The notes below the pieces were generated by a model that was not told the DNA's origin, made no database searches, and saw only the letters and a program-made list of their open reading frames with translations. A stretch of DNA of 64,000 bases, taken from assembly GCA_900471485.1 (NCBI GenBank), contig UCEU01000030.1, positions 62,001 through 126,000 of the forward strand, written 5' to 3'. Shown one piece after another: positions 52,491-61,600 of the stretch (position 1 is the stretch's first letter; each line of letters starts with the position of its first letter). Position numbers and translations under genes: made by a program. This DNA is from Hyphomicrobiales bacterium. GTDB taxonomy: Bacteria; Pseudomonadota; Alphaproteobacteria; Rhizobiales; Rhizobiaceae.

Positions 52491-53183
52491 ATGAATCAAA
52501 GATTCTCGGTTGGTGCTGGACGATCGAGGGGCGACGCTCGCTTGCCGGTTCTTTCGAACGATGTCGAGAACGTCATTCGTAAGTACGGACTATCGTTTTA
52601 TATGGTGTGTGACTTTCCGACTGTCGGTCGGCCCCAGCTCAACGAGAACATCATCGCGACCAATTGGCCGCATGACCTGCTTAGACTCAACGAAACAGGC
52701 GACTTGCTCCTCGACGAGCGTTTGATCGACAACCTCAAGACAAGCATTATGCCTCTATTCTTGGATCACTCGCCTTTCTCATCCGACGATAGCCTCTGCG
52801 AGCTTGTAAGCGTGTATGTCTGCGAGCGTTTTAAAGACACCGTCGCGATTTCGCTTTACGACGCCAAGCGCCAGCATCATGCGCTCATTTTGTCCGGCCA
52901 CAATCCGGTCGACGGAAGCAAACTGCCCTCCCTCGTACTGGAATTGATGGAGGCATTCGACAGGTACGGGAGGACATCCGAAAACCTTAGACTGCTGACG
53001 ATGCGAGAAACAGAGTGCCTGTCCTGGTCCGCAGCAGGCAAAAGCACCGACGAGACCGCACTGATACTTGACCTATCATTCCACACGGTGAACAGCCATC
53101 TCAAGACGGCAATGCAGAAACTAGAGGCTGTCACGAGGACGCAAGCCGTGGCGACGGCCGTCAGGCTTGGGTTGATAAGGTAG
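52491..53183 (+). CDS. LuxR-type regulator, solo
   Basis: 230 residues from ATG 52491, with GGGGGAG seven bases upstream; ATG 52488 overlaps. Residues 20-155 look like an autoinducer-binding domain (IRKYGLSFYMVCDFP, ATNWPHDLL, with Trp and Asp-rich turns), and residues 165-228 are a LuxR helix-turn-helix (LTMRETECLSWSAAGKSTDETALIL, then SFHTVNSHLKTAMQKLEAVTRTQAVATAV). No LuxI-type synthase is in the window, so it is a solo that may answer to foreign or plant signals. Ligand binding is inferred from the fold only. Confidence 0.85.
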   Translation: MNQRFSVGAGRSRGDARLPVLSNDVENVIRKYGLSFYMVCDFPTVGRPQLNENIIATNWPHDLLRLNETGDLLLDERLIDNLKTSIMPLFLDHSPFSSDDSLCELVSVYVCERFKDTVAISLYDAKRQHHALILSGHNPVDGSKLPSLVLELMEAFDRYGRTSENLRLLTMRETECLSWSAAGKSTDETALILDLSFHTVNSHLKTAMQKLEAVTRTQAVATAVRLGLIR

Positions 53184-53186
53184 TAG

Positions 53187-53217
53187 CGCCGTTCTGTGTG
53201 GCGGGCACAGAAAGGCG
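53187..53217 (+). terminator. Terminator after LuxR gene
   Basis: CGCC-G-TTCTGTG against CACAGAA-A-GGCG, an 11-bp stem with one mismatch, beginning four bases after the stop. Confidence 0.6.
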
Positions 53218-53294
53218 TTGAGCCAAGTCACGCGCTTTATCGAGCCTTTTGATCAACCTCCCGCCAAATATGCGTGGTTTAACACGGCGTGGAG

Positions 53295-53387
53295 CTAGTT
53301 GGGCAAGTCTAGCTGCCTGCGAACCTCGGTGACCTGCGTGCAGAACGACGCACACATCTCGTCGTCGGCGCTCTGCTTGGTAAGCAT
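53295..53387 (-). CDS. Possible 30-residue micro-protein
   Basis: ATG 53387 is preceded by AAGGGG at a good distance; the frame gives 30 residues (MLTKQSADDEMCASFCTQVT, then EVRRQLDLPN). It has two cysteines and no membrane segment. Support is the ribosome site only. Confidence 0.3.
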   Translation of the reverse strand: MLTKQSADDEMCASFCTQVTEVRRQLDLPN

Positions 53388-53535
53388 TTTGAGGACCCCT
53401 TGAAACCCGCAACAGCCAGACCTGAGACAAAGTTTCGGTTCATGACCGCAAACCGCTCGTTAAGAATTCAGGTCTCGGTAATGGCATTCGCGCAAAGACC
53501 AATCATCGTCCATGCTGGCTTTCCATCGCTGAAAA

Positions 53536-54744
53536 TTACTTCACACCCAATTCGACGCCCTTAGCAGCGCGCGGTTTCCCAAGTGCGTCTTTCAACCAGC
53601 ATTCCGACTTCTTGGGAACGTAGGAAAACGCCTTGCACGAGTTGTCCCCAATGCACTCCGTGAAGCATTGCAAATAATTGCTACCCTTTAATCGCTTGTA
53701 GTCTCCACCAGGCAGGTCCATCCCGGAATAGCTGGTGAAGTCAGACATTATGACGTCCGCCGCCTTGGTCGATGCATACGATGCAACGGCGTCGCCGTTC
53801 CTGATCAGGGCCACGACGTTGTTCTTGAGGAAGCAGACGCCGTACTTGGTGTTGTAGGTAATCGCCTTGCACTGGCCGTCGCCCTCGCAGGTCGCGTGGC
53901 ACTCGGAAAACGAGACGTCCTTCACCGCGCGGTAGTCGAAACCGATCGCGTCATAGCCGCGGGCGTCGATCAAAGACGCGGCGATAGACGGTGGCGGTGA
54001 ACTGGTGGGCATCTCGGCAGGCTTGACCGAGGCTTCGGCATCCGGCTTCCCGTAGCAAAGGACCTGGAAGACCGAGGGTGTGACCTTGTCGGCCAGATCA
54101 GCCGTCGACAGCGCCGGCTGGTCCTTGTCGGCGTCGCCCGACTGGGCGGATATGCCCTGTGACTGCAGGAAGAGATCGGCTACCGATGCGCGGATGGCGA
54201 AATTCACGTTCTGAGCTGTGATCCCGATCGCATCTGCCGTTTGCTTCGAGAGCGTGGCACTCGTGATGCCCATCAGAAACCCAGCCCGGTCGACAACTGG
54301 GCCACCTGAGTTGCCTGGCTGGATCGGCGTCGAAATCTGAAGATATCGAGTGTCGTTCCTCAACCCGGCAAGCGCATTGACGTTGCCCGTCGTGACTTTC
54401 ACGGAGTCGGCCAGAAGTGTTGCGAGCGGATAGCCGATAGCGACGAGGTCTTCACCGAGCCGGGTTGGGGCGCGACGGAAAACGGTCGGCTTCAAAGCTT
54501 CAGGGCTGGCGATCTTCAACAAGGCGAGATCGTTGGTCGCGTCGATGCGAGGGTCGGCCGCATCACCTTTCCCTTTGACCTCGATCCTCTGGCACCCTTC
54601 GACGACATGGGCGTTGGTCAACACCCACCCATCGGAAGTAACGGCGAAACCCGTTCCCGAGGACGTCGGGCTTTCTGCGAGGCAATTAAAACCGAGCGAA
54701 GCCGAGAAAAGGCTCGTGAGAAGCAGGCGGGATACCGATGACAT
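53536..54744 (-). CDS. Trypsin-like protease with two PAN/apple domains
   Basis: 402 residues from ATG 54744. A signal peptide covers about residues 1-23. Residues 28-215 are an S1C/HtrA-like serine protease with the full triad: H46 in LTNAHVVEGC, D72 in ATNDLALLKI and S146 in QPGNSGGPVV. There is no PDZ domain. Residues 255-402 hold two PAN/apple-type modules with paired cysteines (SECHATCEGDGQCKAITYN with CFLKN; QCFTECIGDNSCKAFSYV with ECWLKD). PAN modules bind proteins or carbohydrates, so this looks like a periplasmic protease with a binding tail. It is a single gene. Confidence 0.85.
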   Translation of the reverse strand: MSSVSRLLLTSLFSASLGFNCLAESPTSSGTGFAVTSDGWVLTNAHVVEGCQRIEVKGKGDAADPRIDATNDLALLKIASPEALKPTVFRRAPTRLGEDLVAIGYPLATLLADSVKVTTGNVNALAGLRNDTRYLQISTPIQPGNSGGPVVDRAGFLMGITSATLSKQTADAIGITAQNVNFAIRASVADLFLQSQGISAQSGDADKDQPALSTADLADKVTPSVFQVLCYGKPDAEASVKPAEMPTSSPPPSIAASLIDARGYDAIGFDYRAVKDVSFSECHATCEGDGQCKAITYNTKYGVCFLKNNVVALIRNGDAVASYASTKAADVIMSDFTSYSGMDLPGGDYKRLKGSNYLQCFTECIGDNSCKAFSYVPKKSECWLKDALGKPRAAKGVELGVK

Positions 54745-55086
54745 TGAAATTTCCCCAGACGCCCGACAGTAAAACGTTCCCGAAGACCCGCGCAACCCAG
54801 TATTGAAATCAGCGTTAAGTTAAAGCGATCTCCCACGCCGTGCCGACGTGGAGGTTTGATAGCTTGGCGCTGCTCGTCACTCGCGGTCTATCGCTTAGAC
54901 TTCCCACGTCGTCGATCCAAGGCTACAATTGCCGCTGCGATCTGCGGATCATCGAGTGGCCTTAGGTGAACAGTAGCCGCCCAGTCGTAAGCGGTGTTTC
55001 CCTCACACATTTACGAAGCTTGGATTGGCCGCTCCCGGCCCACCGCCAATGTGCCGCAGCAGCCTTCCGCCATTCCGCTGGAAGTT
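54745..55086. other. Intergenic, nothing recognised
   Basis: 342 bases between two leftward genes. It has a CTACAATT at 54924-54931, but that points right, away from any gene, and is taken as chance. Confidence 0.35.
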
Positions 55087-56556
55087 TCAGTCGTGCTTTG
55101 TCACCGCTGGCGGTAACCATGAGCCCTCCATGACTTCAGCTTTCGGCCAGTAGGCTCTGATGTACAGGGAGAAGTCCTCACGCGGAGACGGCAGCCAATT
55201 GGCTTCATTGTCACTGCCCGGCGAGCTTGCCTGGACGTAGAGTGTCAATGATCCATCGGCATTGTGTTTCAATCCCTTGTTTTTGGTGCCAAGGGAGTAG
55301 CGATCCAGGTCGTTGGGAGAAAAGAAATGATGCTCGTTATAAAGCGTCATCGACCAGAAGCCATTGACAGGCGGGGTCGCGCCCTTGGCAAAGGTGACGG
55401 TGTAGTTGTTCTTACCGTTTAGCCTTTCTCCCGCAGCGTCGAGGTCCTGATAGAAATATTTCGTTTCGTTTGGCGAGTTGACGAGGATGTTGGATTTGGC
55501 GACCGCCGTTCGCGTAAAGTAGTCTGTGCCGAATGCGGCCTCGTTGGAAATGGTGCTCCAATTGTGCTGCAGTTGCTGGCCGTAGTTTCGGAACTGGAAT
55601 AGCGGCGTGACCAGCGTATCCTCAGCCTCTTTTGCGCCCGCCTCCAACGCTGCGCCGAGCTTCGGATCGCTCTTCGCGGCCTCGACGACGGCGAGCACTT
55701 GCGCATAACGCGCTTCCTCCCCTGGAAAAGGCGGCGCATCTGCAAGGATAGCCGTCAACTGATCGAGAATTTTCTCCGGGAAGACAAACCGGCTTTCGGT
55801 TTCCCCGTCTTTTTGAGCGGGCAAGACCTTCAGCTTGGTCCAGTCGGTGCGCTTCATCGTACCGTCGTACTTTGATAGCGGATAGATCATGACCTGCTGA
55901 ATAACGGACTGAATCGCCTTCTTGTCCTCAGGCGTGTCATCTTGGAAGACCCGTGGTGCCATGAAACCTGTATTGGTGGGCGAACGGAAGACCTTGGTGA
56001 TGCCCTTCGGAACCTCACCTTTCCAATTCGGCCCGACCAGCAGGTAGAAGCCCGGCGTTGTCGCATACATTTTGCCAAGCTGTACGAAACTGTCAGTTCT
56101 GAGATCGACCATCTGGTAGACCCAGAAGCGGTCGCCAAAATCCGGCACCTGCACTACGGCGGGCTCGACATCGAGCGCGAGAGAACCTGCTCCGTAGACG
56201 ACGTCCTGGTTCGGGCACGCGACAGCTCGCTCATCAGGTGTGATGTAGTCGGTCAGCATGGCGACGGTATTAAGAGGCGCAATTGGAACCGGCCCGTTCA
56301 TCATCGGCTCCGGCACGTCTTTGAACGTCAGGCGGCGGTTGTAGATGTTCGCCATCGGCCAGACCCAGAAGTAAGTCTCCTTGCCGATGAGTTTTGCATA
56401 GGCCTCCGTAATCTTGACGCGTGTGTCCGGTCCGGGCGGTAGCGCCCTGCTCCAGCCGGGTGAGAGTGCGGGTGGTTCCGCAGGTTGAACGACCGAAGCC
56501 GATGCCAGAGCGGCGAAGAATATCGAAATTCCGAGATGCGAAAGAGAACGAGGCAT
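55087..56556 (-). CDS. DUF1254/DUF1214 exported protein
   Basis: 489 residues with a signal peptide (LGISIFFAALASASVVQPA). The N-terminal DUF1254 part has WPMANIYNRR, then TDYITPDERAVACPNQDVVYGAGSLALD and DRFWVYQMVDLRTDSFVQLG; the C-terminal DUF1214 part has KGATPPVNGFWSMTLYNEHHFF and LTLYVQASSPGSDNEANWLPSP. The pair of domains is typical and occurs in many soil bacteria, with a proposed link to envelope or transport functions that remains unproven. It is alone on its strand. Confidence 0.9.
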   Translation of the reverse strand: MPRSLSHLGISIFFAALASASVVQPAEPPALSPGWSRALPPGPDTRVKITEAYAKLIGKETYFWVWPMANIYNRRLTFKDVPEPMMNGPVPIAPLNTVAMLTDYITPDERAVACPNQDVVYGAGSLALDVEPAVVQVPDFGDRFWVYQMVDLRTDSFVQLGKMYATTPGFYLLVGPNWKGEVPKGITKVFRSPTNTGFMAPRVFQDDTPEDKKAIQSVIQQVMIYPLSKYDGTMKRTDWTKLKVLPAQKDGETESRFVFPEKILDQLTAILADAPPFPGEEARYAQVLAVVEAAKSDPKLGAALEAGAKEAEDTLVTPLFQFRNYGQQLQHNWSTISNEAAFGTDYFTRTAVAKSNILVNSPNETKYFYQDLDAAGERLNGKNNYTVTFAKGATPPVNGFWSMTLYNEHHFFSPNDLDRYSLGTKNKGLKHNADGSLTLYVQASSPGSDNEANWLPSPREDFSLYIRAYWPKAEVMEGSWLPPAVTKHD

Positions 56557-57089
56557 GATCTTTCCCGTGCTATCGCAATTTGGCTTGCGTTACCGGCGCT
56601 GGCGCATCCAGCCTCAATCGGACACTGACGGTTCAATCTCTCGGCACAAGTACGTAACGGTAAACGGCATGTAACATGGCGGTTAGTAGCGTAACTGGTG
56701 TGCTGCTCACATCTGGACTAGAGGTTCGAGCATTCGCCATGCGACAGCTTGCCGGTCACCGGTCGGCACCGCTTTGGAAAGAGCGTCAACCAAAGGACGT
56801 GCGGATGTCGAGACAGTCTACCTCTACGGCCGCACCCTGATTTCGCGCATCAAGGCTTTGGACGGCTGCTGAAGACGGTCGACGGGATTGCGTCGCACGT
56901 TTTCCGAAGCCCACCTCAGTACCTCCACATAATTGTCCGTTTACGGCTTTTTCACCCCTTGCGGCCAACGCAAATCCGCAGAACACTTTATTCAGAAGCC
57001 GCTCGCGGCAATCACCCGATCAATCACGATCCAACTGGCCAGTAGCCCTGGCCGGAACGGTATCGCATGTCCAACAGGAATTGAGTTCA
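56557..57089. other. Intergenic, with 21-bp repeat
   Basis: 533 bases between divergent genes. No convincing gene. The 21 bases at 56990-57010 are identical to 11851-11871, inside the dehalogenase-like gene. Confidence 0.35.
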
Positions 57090-58190
57090 ATGGCCTCTTA
57101 TGATCTCTACCGTCTCTCGCGTTACAGCAACCCGGATTTCAAAGCGGTGCAGTCCGAAAACACTGGTCCCAACCGTGTGATTGCTCCCGACATTTTCGCT
57201 CGGCCGGTCTTCGTTGGACCGGACGCTGCGATCGAAGTCCACGGCGACACTGTCCGGGGGTATATCAACGGGGTCCCATCGACGCCCGGAGGCCAGCTGG
57301 ATGGCCTGATCGAGCGCTACAGAGAGCGTCTCATCGATGTATTTTCGACCTTCTTCGACGACGGCGCGCAAAAGATCGTGATTGCCGGCACATGGCATCA
57401 CATCGACTTCCATGCGGCCCCGAGGTTCGAGGGCTGCTTGACCCATATCGTTGGCAAAGACGGCTCTGTGACCACGAAGCTCTACGATGAGCGCGTGTTC
57501 GAATGGGACGAAACGCCCTACCGAGCTGGCTATGGCTTCACGACGTCGATGTTTGGAGACTTGGCATATCTCGCCGAAGAGCTCAACGATATGGCCGACC
57601 ACGAAGTCTGCAAGACGCGGGGACGGTACATGGGCGCGAGCGGACTTCCTGCCGTCGGCGGAATGATATGGTCGACCGACGACAACGGCGTGCGAAGCCC
57701 TGTACATTATTCCCCGGGGACGTGTACGTCCGAGGTAGAGGTAGAGTTCGAGCTCGACGAGGAAGAAGAAGAGTACCGCGCTGGCCAAGCGATAATCGGG
57801 GATGGCACGTTGGCAACAGCTGTCGCCTCGAAGCTCGATGATCTCAAGAAGGAGCAAGGCTGGTTTCGTGGGAAGGATGTCGACAGGGCGTCTCATCGAC
57901 CGCGCAAGTTCAAGCTTTGGGAAGCTGCGGATGCGATCGATGCCATCGGCTATTGGGTGCAGACGCGAAGCGGCGAAACCGTAACGCACTCCGAGTTCCG
58001 ACTCTTCGGCGGCGTGCCGGAGTGGAAGCACGAGGTCCTGGAAAAGGCAGCCGATGCGGAAACCGACGAGTATCTCGGCAACCTTTATGCGAGCGACTGG
58101 ATTTACGACCCTACACACCAGGAACCGGAACGTGAAATTCGTCTTCTGACGCTGGGTCCACTTCCCAGCCTTTCCACCCTGCCTCTCTAA
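57090..58190 (+). CDS. Hypothetical protein, plasmid type
   Basis: 366 residues from ATG 57090 (AGGA ten bases upstream). No known family is recognised. It has a strongly acidic stretch near residues 215-230 (VEVEFELDEEEEEY) after GTCTSEVE, a beta-rich first half (KIVIAGTWHHIDFHAAPRFEG) and a helical second half. It contains no signal or membrane segment. Its position at the start of a run of plasmid-style genes, 196 bases before a DNA methyltransferase on the same strand, suggests a mobile or plasmid maintenance setting. Function unknown. Confidence 0.7.
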   Translation: MASYDLYRLSRYSNPDFKAVQSENTGPNRVIAPDIFARPVFVGPDAAIEVHGDTVRGYINGVPSTPGGQLDGLIERYRERLIDVFSTFFDDGAQKIVIAGTWHHIDFHAAPRFEGCLTHIVGKDGSVTTKLYDERVFEWDETPYRAGYGFTTSMFGDLAYLAEELNDMADHEVCKTRGRYMGASGLPAVGGMIWSTDDNGVRSPVHYSPGTCTSEVEVEFELDEEEEEYRAGQAIIGDGTLATAVASKLDDLKKEQGWFRGKDVDRASHRPRKFKLWEAADAIDAIGYWVQTRSGETVTHSEFRLFGGVPEWKHEVLEKAADAETDEYLGNLYASDWIYDPTHQEPEREIRLLTLGPLPSLSTLPL

Positions 58191-58386
58191 AGTTGGGTGG
58201 TGCGATCGCCATCGCCGGAACTGTCCGCTATTACGCGAAGCGATCGCACCTCGCCGCCGCAACGCACTGCTCAAAACTATTTTGCGAAATCCAAATTCAG
58301 GGACTTGAGCATCGCGAAAATCCGGATGACCATGGATACATCAGCCCGTTGGGACAGCGTCTCAACTCAAGGAAAATCAGATATCC

Positions 58387-59313
58387 ATGCTTTACCAACC
58401 TGTTCGCGGGAACGCGGAGGCTACCGGCCTCTGCGAGCTCCACAATGCCGACTGCACGGCAATCCTGCCCGAAATCCCCGATGGCTCGGTCGACCTGGTC
58501 GTTACCAGTCCGCCCTACAATGTCGGCAAGCCGTATGAAACGCGCTCGGCGCTGGACACCTACGTCGAATATCAGACAAGCATCATCGAGGAATGCTTCC
58601 GTGTCCTCAGTGCCCACGGTTCAATCTGCTGGCAGGTGGGAAACTGGGTCGACGCCTCGGAAATCATACCGCTCGACAGCATCGTCATTCCCATCTTCCG
58701 CCGCCTGGGGATGAAAATCAGAAGTCGGGTCGTCTGGACGTTCGGTCACGGACTGCACTGCACGAAGCGGTTCTCCGGGAGGCACGAAACCGTCGTCTGG
58801 GCTACGAAGTCCAGCGACTACCATTTCGATCTGGACAGCATACGCGTTCCACAGAAATACCCCAACAAACGGCATTACAAGGGCCCCAACAAAGGCGAGC
58901 TTAGCGGAAACCCGCTTGGGAAAAATCCGGGCGACGTCTGGGAGATATCCAACGTGAAGAACCGGCATCCCGAAAAGACGGCCCACCCTTGCCAGTTCCC
59001 GGAGGAGCTCGTCGAGCGTCTCGTCCTCGGTCTGTCCAAAGCAGGTCAGACGGTTCTCGATCCATTCGCGGGGTCAGGCACCGTCGGCGCGGTGTGCAAT
59101 CGGCTCGATCGGAGATCGGTTCTCATAGAGCGTGCCCCGGAGTATGTCGAAATCATTCGCGATCGTCTCGGTGCGCCAAGACCGGAGGCTCGTTCGCAGG
59201 TGGGAGGGGAAGTTGTTCTCGATCCATCTATCGAAGACCTTCTTTCGCTGGAGCCGTGGCTGAGTAGCGGTGCGGAAGGCCCTGCCGTTCCGGTTGGAAT
59301 AGTCGCCCTTTGA
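58387..59313 (+). CDS. Orphan DNA methyltransferase (N6-adenine or N4-cytosine)
   Basis: 308 residues from ATG 58387 (AAGGAAAA upstream). The catalytic motif is TSPPYNVG (40-47) after DGSVDLVV, and the AdoMet-binding DPFAGSGTVGAVC lies near residue 236, so the order (catalytic motif first) is the beta-like class typical of CcrM-related and N4-cytosine enzymes. TAHPCQFPEELVERLVL precedes the AdoMet motif, as usual. There is no restriction endonuclease next to it. The specificity cannot be read. A terminator at 59334-59357 follows. It may mark plasmid DNA or regulate replication. Confidence 0.9.
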   Translation: MLYQPVRGNAEATGLCELHNADCTAILPEIPDGSVDLVVTSPPYNVGKPYETRSALDTYVEYQTSIIEECFRVLSAHGSICWQVGNWVDASEIIPLDSIVIPIFRRLGMKIRSRVVWTFGHGLHCTKRFSGRHETVVWATKSSDYHFDLDSIRVPQKYPNKRHYKGPNKGELSGNPLGKNPGDVWEISNVKNRHPEKTAHPCQFPEELVERLVLGLSKAGQTVLDPFAGSGTVGAVCNRLDRRSVLIERAPEYVEIIRDRLGAPRPEARSQVGGEVVLDPSIEDLLSLEPWLSSGAEGPAVPVGIVAL

Positions 59314-59333
59314 GCGACACGCTGGAACGACGG

Positions 59334-59357
59334 AAGCCCGCCATGGTCGGCGGGCTT
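59334..59357 (+). terminator. Terminator after methyltransferase
   Basis: AAGCCCGCC against GGCGGGCTT with a 6-base loop, 20 bases after the stop. Confidence 0.75.
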
Positions 59358-59609
59358 TACACCTTCAAGGGTCATCCTCGGCTACGGTATCTCATCATTG
59401 TTGACTCGACGATCAAACGGAACATAATAGGAACATATTTTAACAAGCTCGGGAAGATGTCGATGATGCGGGCTCCGACGGAACACTCTGGCGCGAGGCT
59501 TGTCGGCTTTCGGCAACAGCCCACTGCCTCGTCGCTCGTTGGTTCGCCAGTCCTCGCCTTATCGACGCGGCAGTTCGAGATTGCCAATAAATCCTGAAAG
59601 AAGCAGACC

Positions 59610-59813
59610 ATGTCGAGTAACTCCGCAAAACAAGTAGATCAGGATTACGAGGTAGAGGCCGCCCTCGCCTTCCATGATGACGATGCCAAGGCGACGATCG
59701 CGACGCTCCTCGGAGACATCAAGCATCTGAGGATGCAGCTGGCGCTCGCGGAAGTCGCCATGAGCCGTGGCATGACGCGTGGATGGACACCGAAATTCGA
59801 GCGGGACGTCTGA
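59610..59813 (+). CDS. Small hypothetical protein
   Basis: 67 residues from ATG 59610, with GAAAGAAG upstream. It is helical and charged (EVEAALAFHDDDAKATIATLL, then KHLRMQLALAEVAM) and resembles small coiled-coil proteins of rhizobial plasmids. First of a run of small rightward genes; the next begins one base after its stop. Confidence 0.6.
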   Translation: MSSNSAKQVDQDYEVEAALAFHDDDAKATIATLLGDIKHLRMQLALAEVAMSRGMTRGWTPKFERDV

Positions 59814-59814
59814 G

Positions 59815-60132
59815 ATGCTGGACAAAGTGCGACCTCAACAACAGCAGAGCCTTGAGGACGCCTTTCGAAAATGGTGGAGCGTCGAGAAACCAAGACTTGG
59901 CGAACAGGTGAGTGAACCGATCGCGAGGACCGTGTTCAGAGCGGGCTACGCGACGGGCCGCAGACCGAACTTGGACCGCTACGTCTTCGCGGTCGGAAAA
60001 TTTCGGATCACGGTCTGGGCGACCGGGCTGATGAACGCGAAGCGCATGGCCGTCGCCGAGGCGGATGTGCGGGCTTCGAAACGAGGTTGGAAGCGGCCGA
60101 AAGCCGGATGGGTCTTGAAGGAAGTCTTATGA
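59815..60132 (+). CDS. Small hypothetical protein
   Basis: 105 residues from ATG 59815, directly after the TGA of the preceding gene. It begins MLDKVRPQQQQSLEDAFRKW and has a basic C-terminus (ASKRGWKRPKAGW) that may bind nucleic acid. Its stop overlaps the start of the next gene by four bases (ATGA). No family is recognised. The tight spacing shows a common transcript. Confidence 0.6.
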   Translation: MLDKVRPQQQQSLEDAFRKWWSVEKPRLGEQVSEPIARTVFRAGYATGRRPNLDRYVFAVGKFRITVWATGLMNAKRMAVAEADVRASKRGWKRPKAGWVLKEVL

Positions 60133-60329
60133 GTGACATCGACCGGAAAACATTGCAACGCGCGCCAGTCCTGATTGCACGGAAATGCCACTGCGGAGAC
60201 TGGGCCGGGTTCGGCTTCGGAAAGGGCGAAGAGCAAGAGTGGTGGTGCTGGACGCATTATCCCTACAAGACGTCAGCGAGGTTGGAAGCCGCTGAGATAG
60301 CGGCGAAGCTGGCAACCGTCGCCGCGTGA
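60129..60329 (+). CDS. Small hypothetical protein with Cys/His pattern
   Basis: 66 residues from ATG 60129, overlapping the previous stop. It has CHCGDWAGFGFGKGE followed by WWCWTHYP, a Cys-Cys then Cys-His spacing that may bind zinc, like other small zinc-binding plasmid proteins. Third gene of the cluster. No family is recognised. Confidence 0.6.
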   Translation: MSDIDRKTLQRAPVLIARKCHCGDWAGFGFGKGEEQEWWCWTHYPYKTSARLEAAEIAAKLATVAA

Positions 60330-60426
60330 AGTCGGTTCGGAGCTTGCTTGCTGTGCTGGGCGCAGGCTCCCGTCATACAAAGCAAATCAGGATGTGAGAT
60401 TGTTGCCGCCTACAGCGGAGGCAGGC

Positions 60427-60687
60427 ATGCGAGGAAAGAAACTACGCGAGATCGAGGAAATCTCTGGCACCATCAGGGAACTGGTGGTGCCTGGAATGAA
60501 ACCCAAAGATTTGATCGACTCCGTCAAGGAGCGGCATCCGTCGGCTTCCAAAAAGGAAATCGCACGAGCGGCCTTCCTCACCGTCATTCTGTCGGCAGAA
60601 TTCGATCCTGAGGATACGCAGGCATTGCACGATCTCGCAGTGGAAACCCGAGATGAACTCAAAGGTGACGCGGACTCAGCGTCTTAG
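60427..60687 (+). CDS. Small hypothetical protein
   Basis: 86 residues from ATG 60427 (GGAGG upstream). It is entirely helical in pattern (KLREIEEISGTIRELV, PGMKPKDLIDSVKERHPSAS, KKEIARAAFLTVILSAEF) and acidic at the C-terminus. The middle resembles a small DNA-binding or adaptor fold, but no family is certain. Last of the four small genes, 97 bases after the third. Confidence 0.6.
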   Translation: MRGKKLREIEEISGTIRELVVPGMKPKDLIDSVKERHPSASKKEIARAAFLTVILSAEFDPEDTQALHDLAVETRDELKGDADSAS

Positions 60688-60753
60688 GGACGTGGCTACG
60701 GCTGATCGGTTTCCACGTCGGGCAGAGTGTCCGTCGCGCCCAAGAGCCTCTGA

Positions 60754-61557
60754 CTAATCGTCACCCGATGTGTTCGATTCAGGATTAGCGCCGATCTCCA
60801 CGACGAGGCCAGGATCGAACCCAGTTCGTTCACCCGGATATCCCCGAGGATTGCTGAGTACTCGCGTTTGTCCGATGTTGTAGTCGCTGCGGTTGTGAAG
60901 GTGACCGTGTATCCAGAGTGCCGGCTGCGCATCGAGGATAAGACTTTCCAGATGGGAAGCATAGCATGCAACGACCGGATCATCTCGATACCACGCCGGA
61001 ACCGATCGGCTGGACGGAGCATGATGCGTTACGACAACCGTAGTCCGTCCCTGGCCCTCCTGAAGTGACGAAGCGATGAAAGCACGGGTTTCCTGATGCT
61101 TCCGAAAGGCGTGGATCGGTTTGAATTTCTTGTACGGTCGCTTGGTGAGTTTGATCCGGCGGTAGTCATTCATGCCTGTTTCCGCGTCGGCCATTGCGAA
61201 CGCAGCCTCACGGCCGAAGAGCTGGAAGTCGGTCCAAAGGGTCCCTCCGATAAACCGCACGTCCCCGATATCGACTGCCTCGTTCTCGAGAAAATGGATA
61301 TTGGGAAACACATTCGCGAACTCGCGGGCGTCGCGGATGTTTTCTTGGACAGAGCCGCCATAGAACTCGTGATTGCCGGCGACGAAAACGATCGGGATAT
61401 CGGACGCGATAGTATCGGCCAGCCATCGGAGACTGGGTATGATGCCTTTGGTCGAGATGTCCCCTGCGCACACGACCACATCCGTCTCTTCCGGCGGTGA
61501 ATGGTTGAACGGCACCCCGAACTCAAGGTGCAAATCGGACATCAGCCATAATTTCAT
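60754..61557 (-). CDS. Calcineurin-like metallophosphoesterase B
   Basis: 267 residues. The metallophosphoesterase motifs are complete: SDLHLEF at the N-terminus, VVCAGDIS near 29-36, VAGNHEFYGG near 59-68, THHAPS in the second half and HGHLHN near the C-terminus, each giving metal ligands. The sequence is a close relative of the second phosphoesterase in this operon (62621-63382), for instance in SLRWLAD, GNHEFYGG, GTLWTDF and NPRGYP. Such enzymes hydrolyse phosphomonoesters, phosphodiesters or nucleotides. It is the last gene of a leftward operon that starts with an FtsH-like protease beyond the right edge. Confidence 0.9.
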   Translation of the reverse strand: MKLWLMSDLHLEFGVPFNHSPPEETDVVVCAGDISTKGIIPSLRWLADTIASDIPIVFVAGNHEFYGGSVQENIRDAREFANVFPNIHFLENEAVDIGDVRFIGGTLWTDFQLFGREAAFAMADAETGMNDYRRIKLTKRPYKKFKPIHAFRKHQETRAFIASSLQEGQGRTTVVVTHHAPSSRSVPAWYRDDPVVACYASHLESLILDAQPALWIHGHLHNRSDYNIGQTRVLSNPRGYPGERTGFDPGLVVEIGANPESNTSGDD

Positions 61558-61600
61558 TGGGATCGTTCCGTTTGAAAGCGCTGAAATTCATCACTCGACG

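Noticed and set aside
59310..59597. A 95-codon frame after the methyltransferase
   Set aside because: It contains the methyltransferase terminator hairpin and starts at a TTG with no ribosome site.
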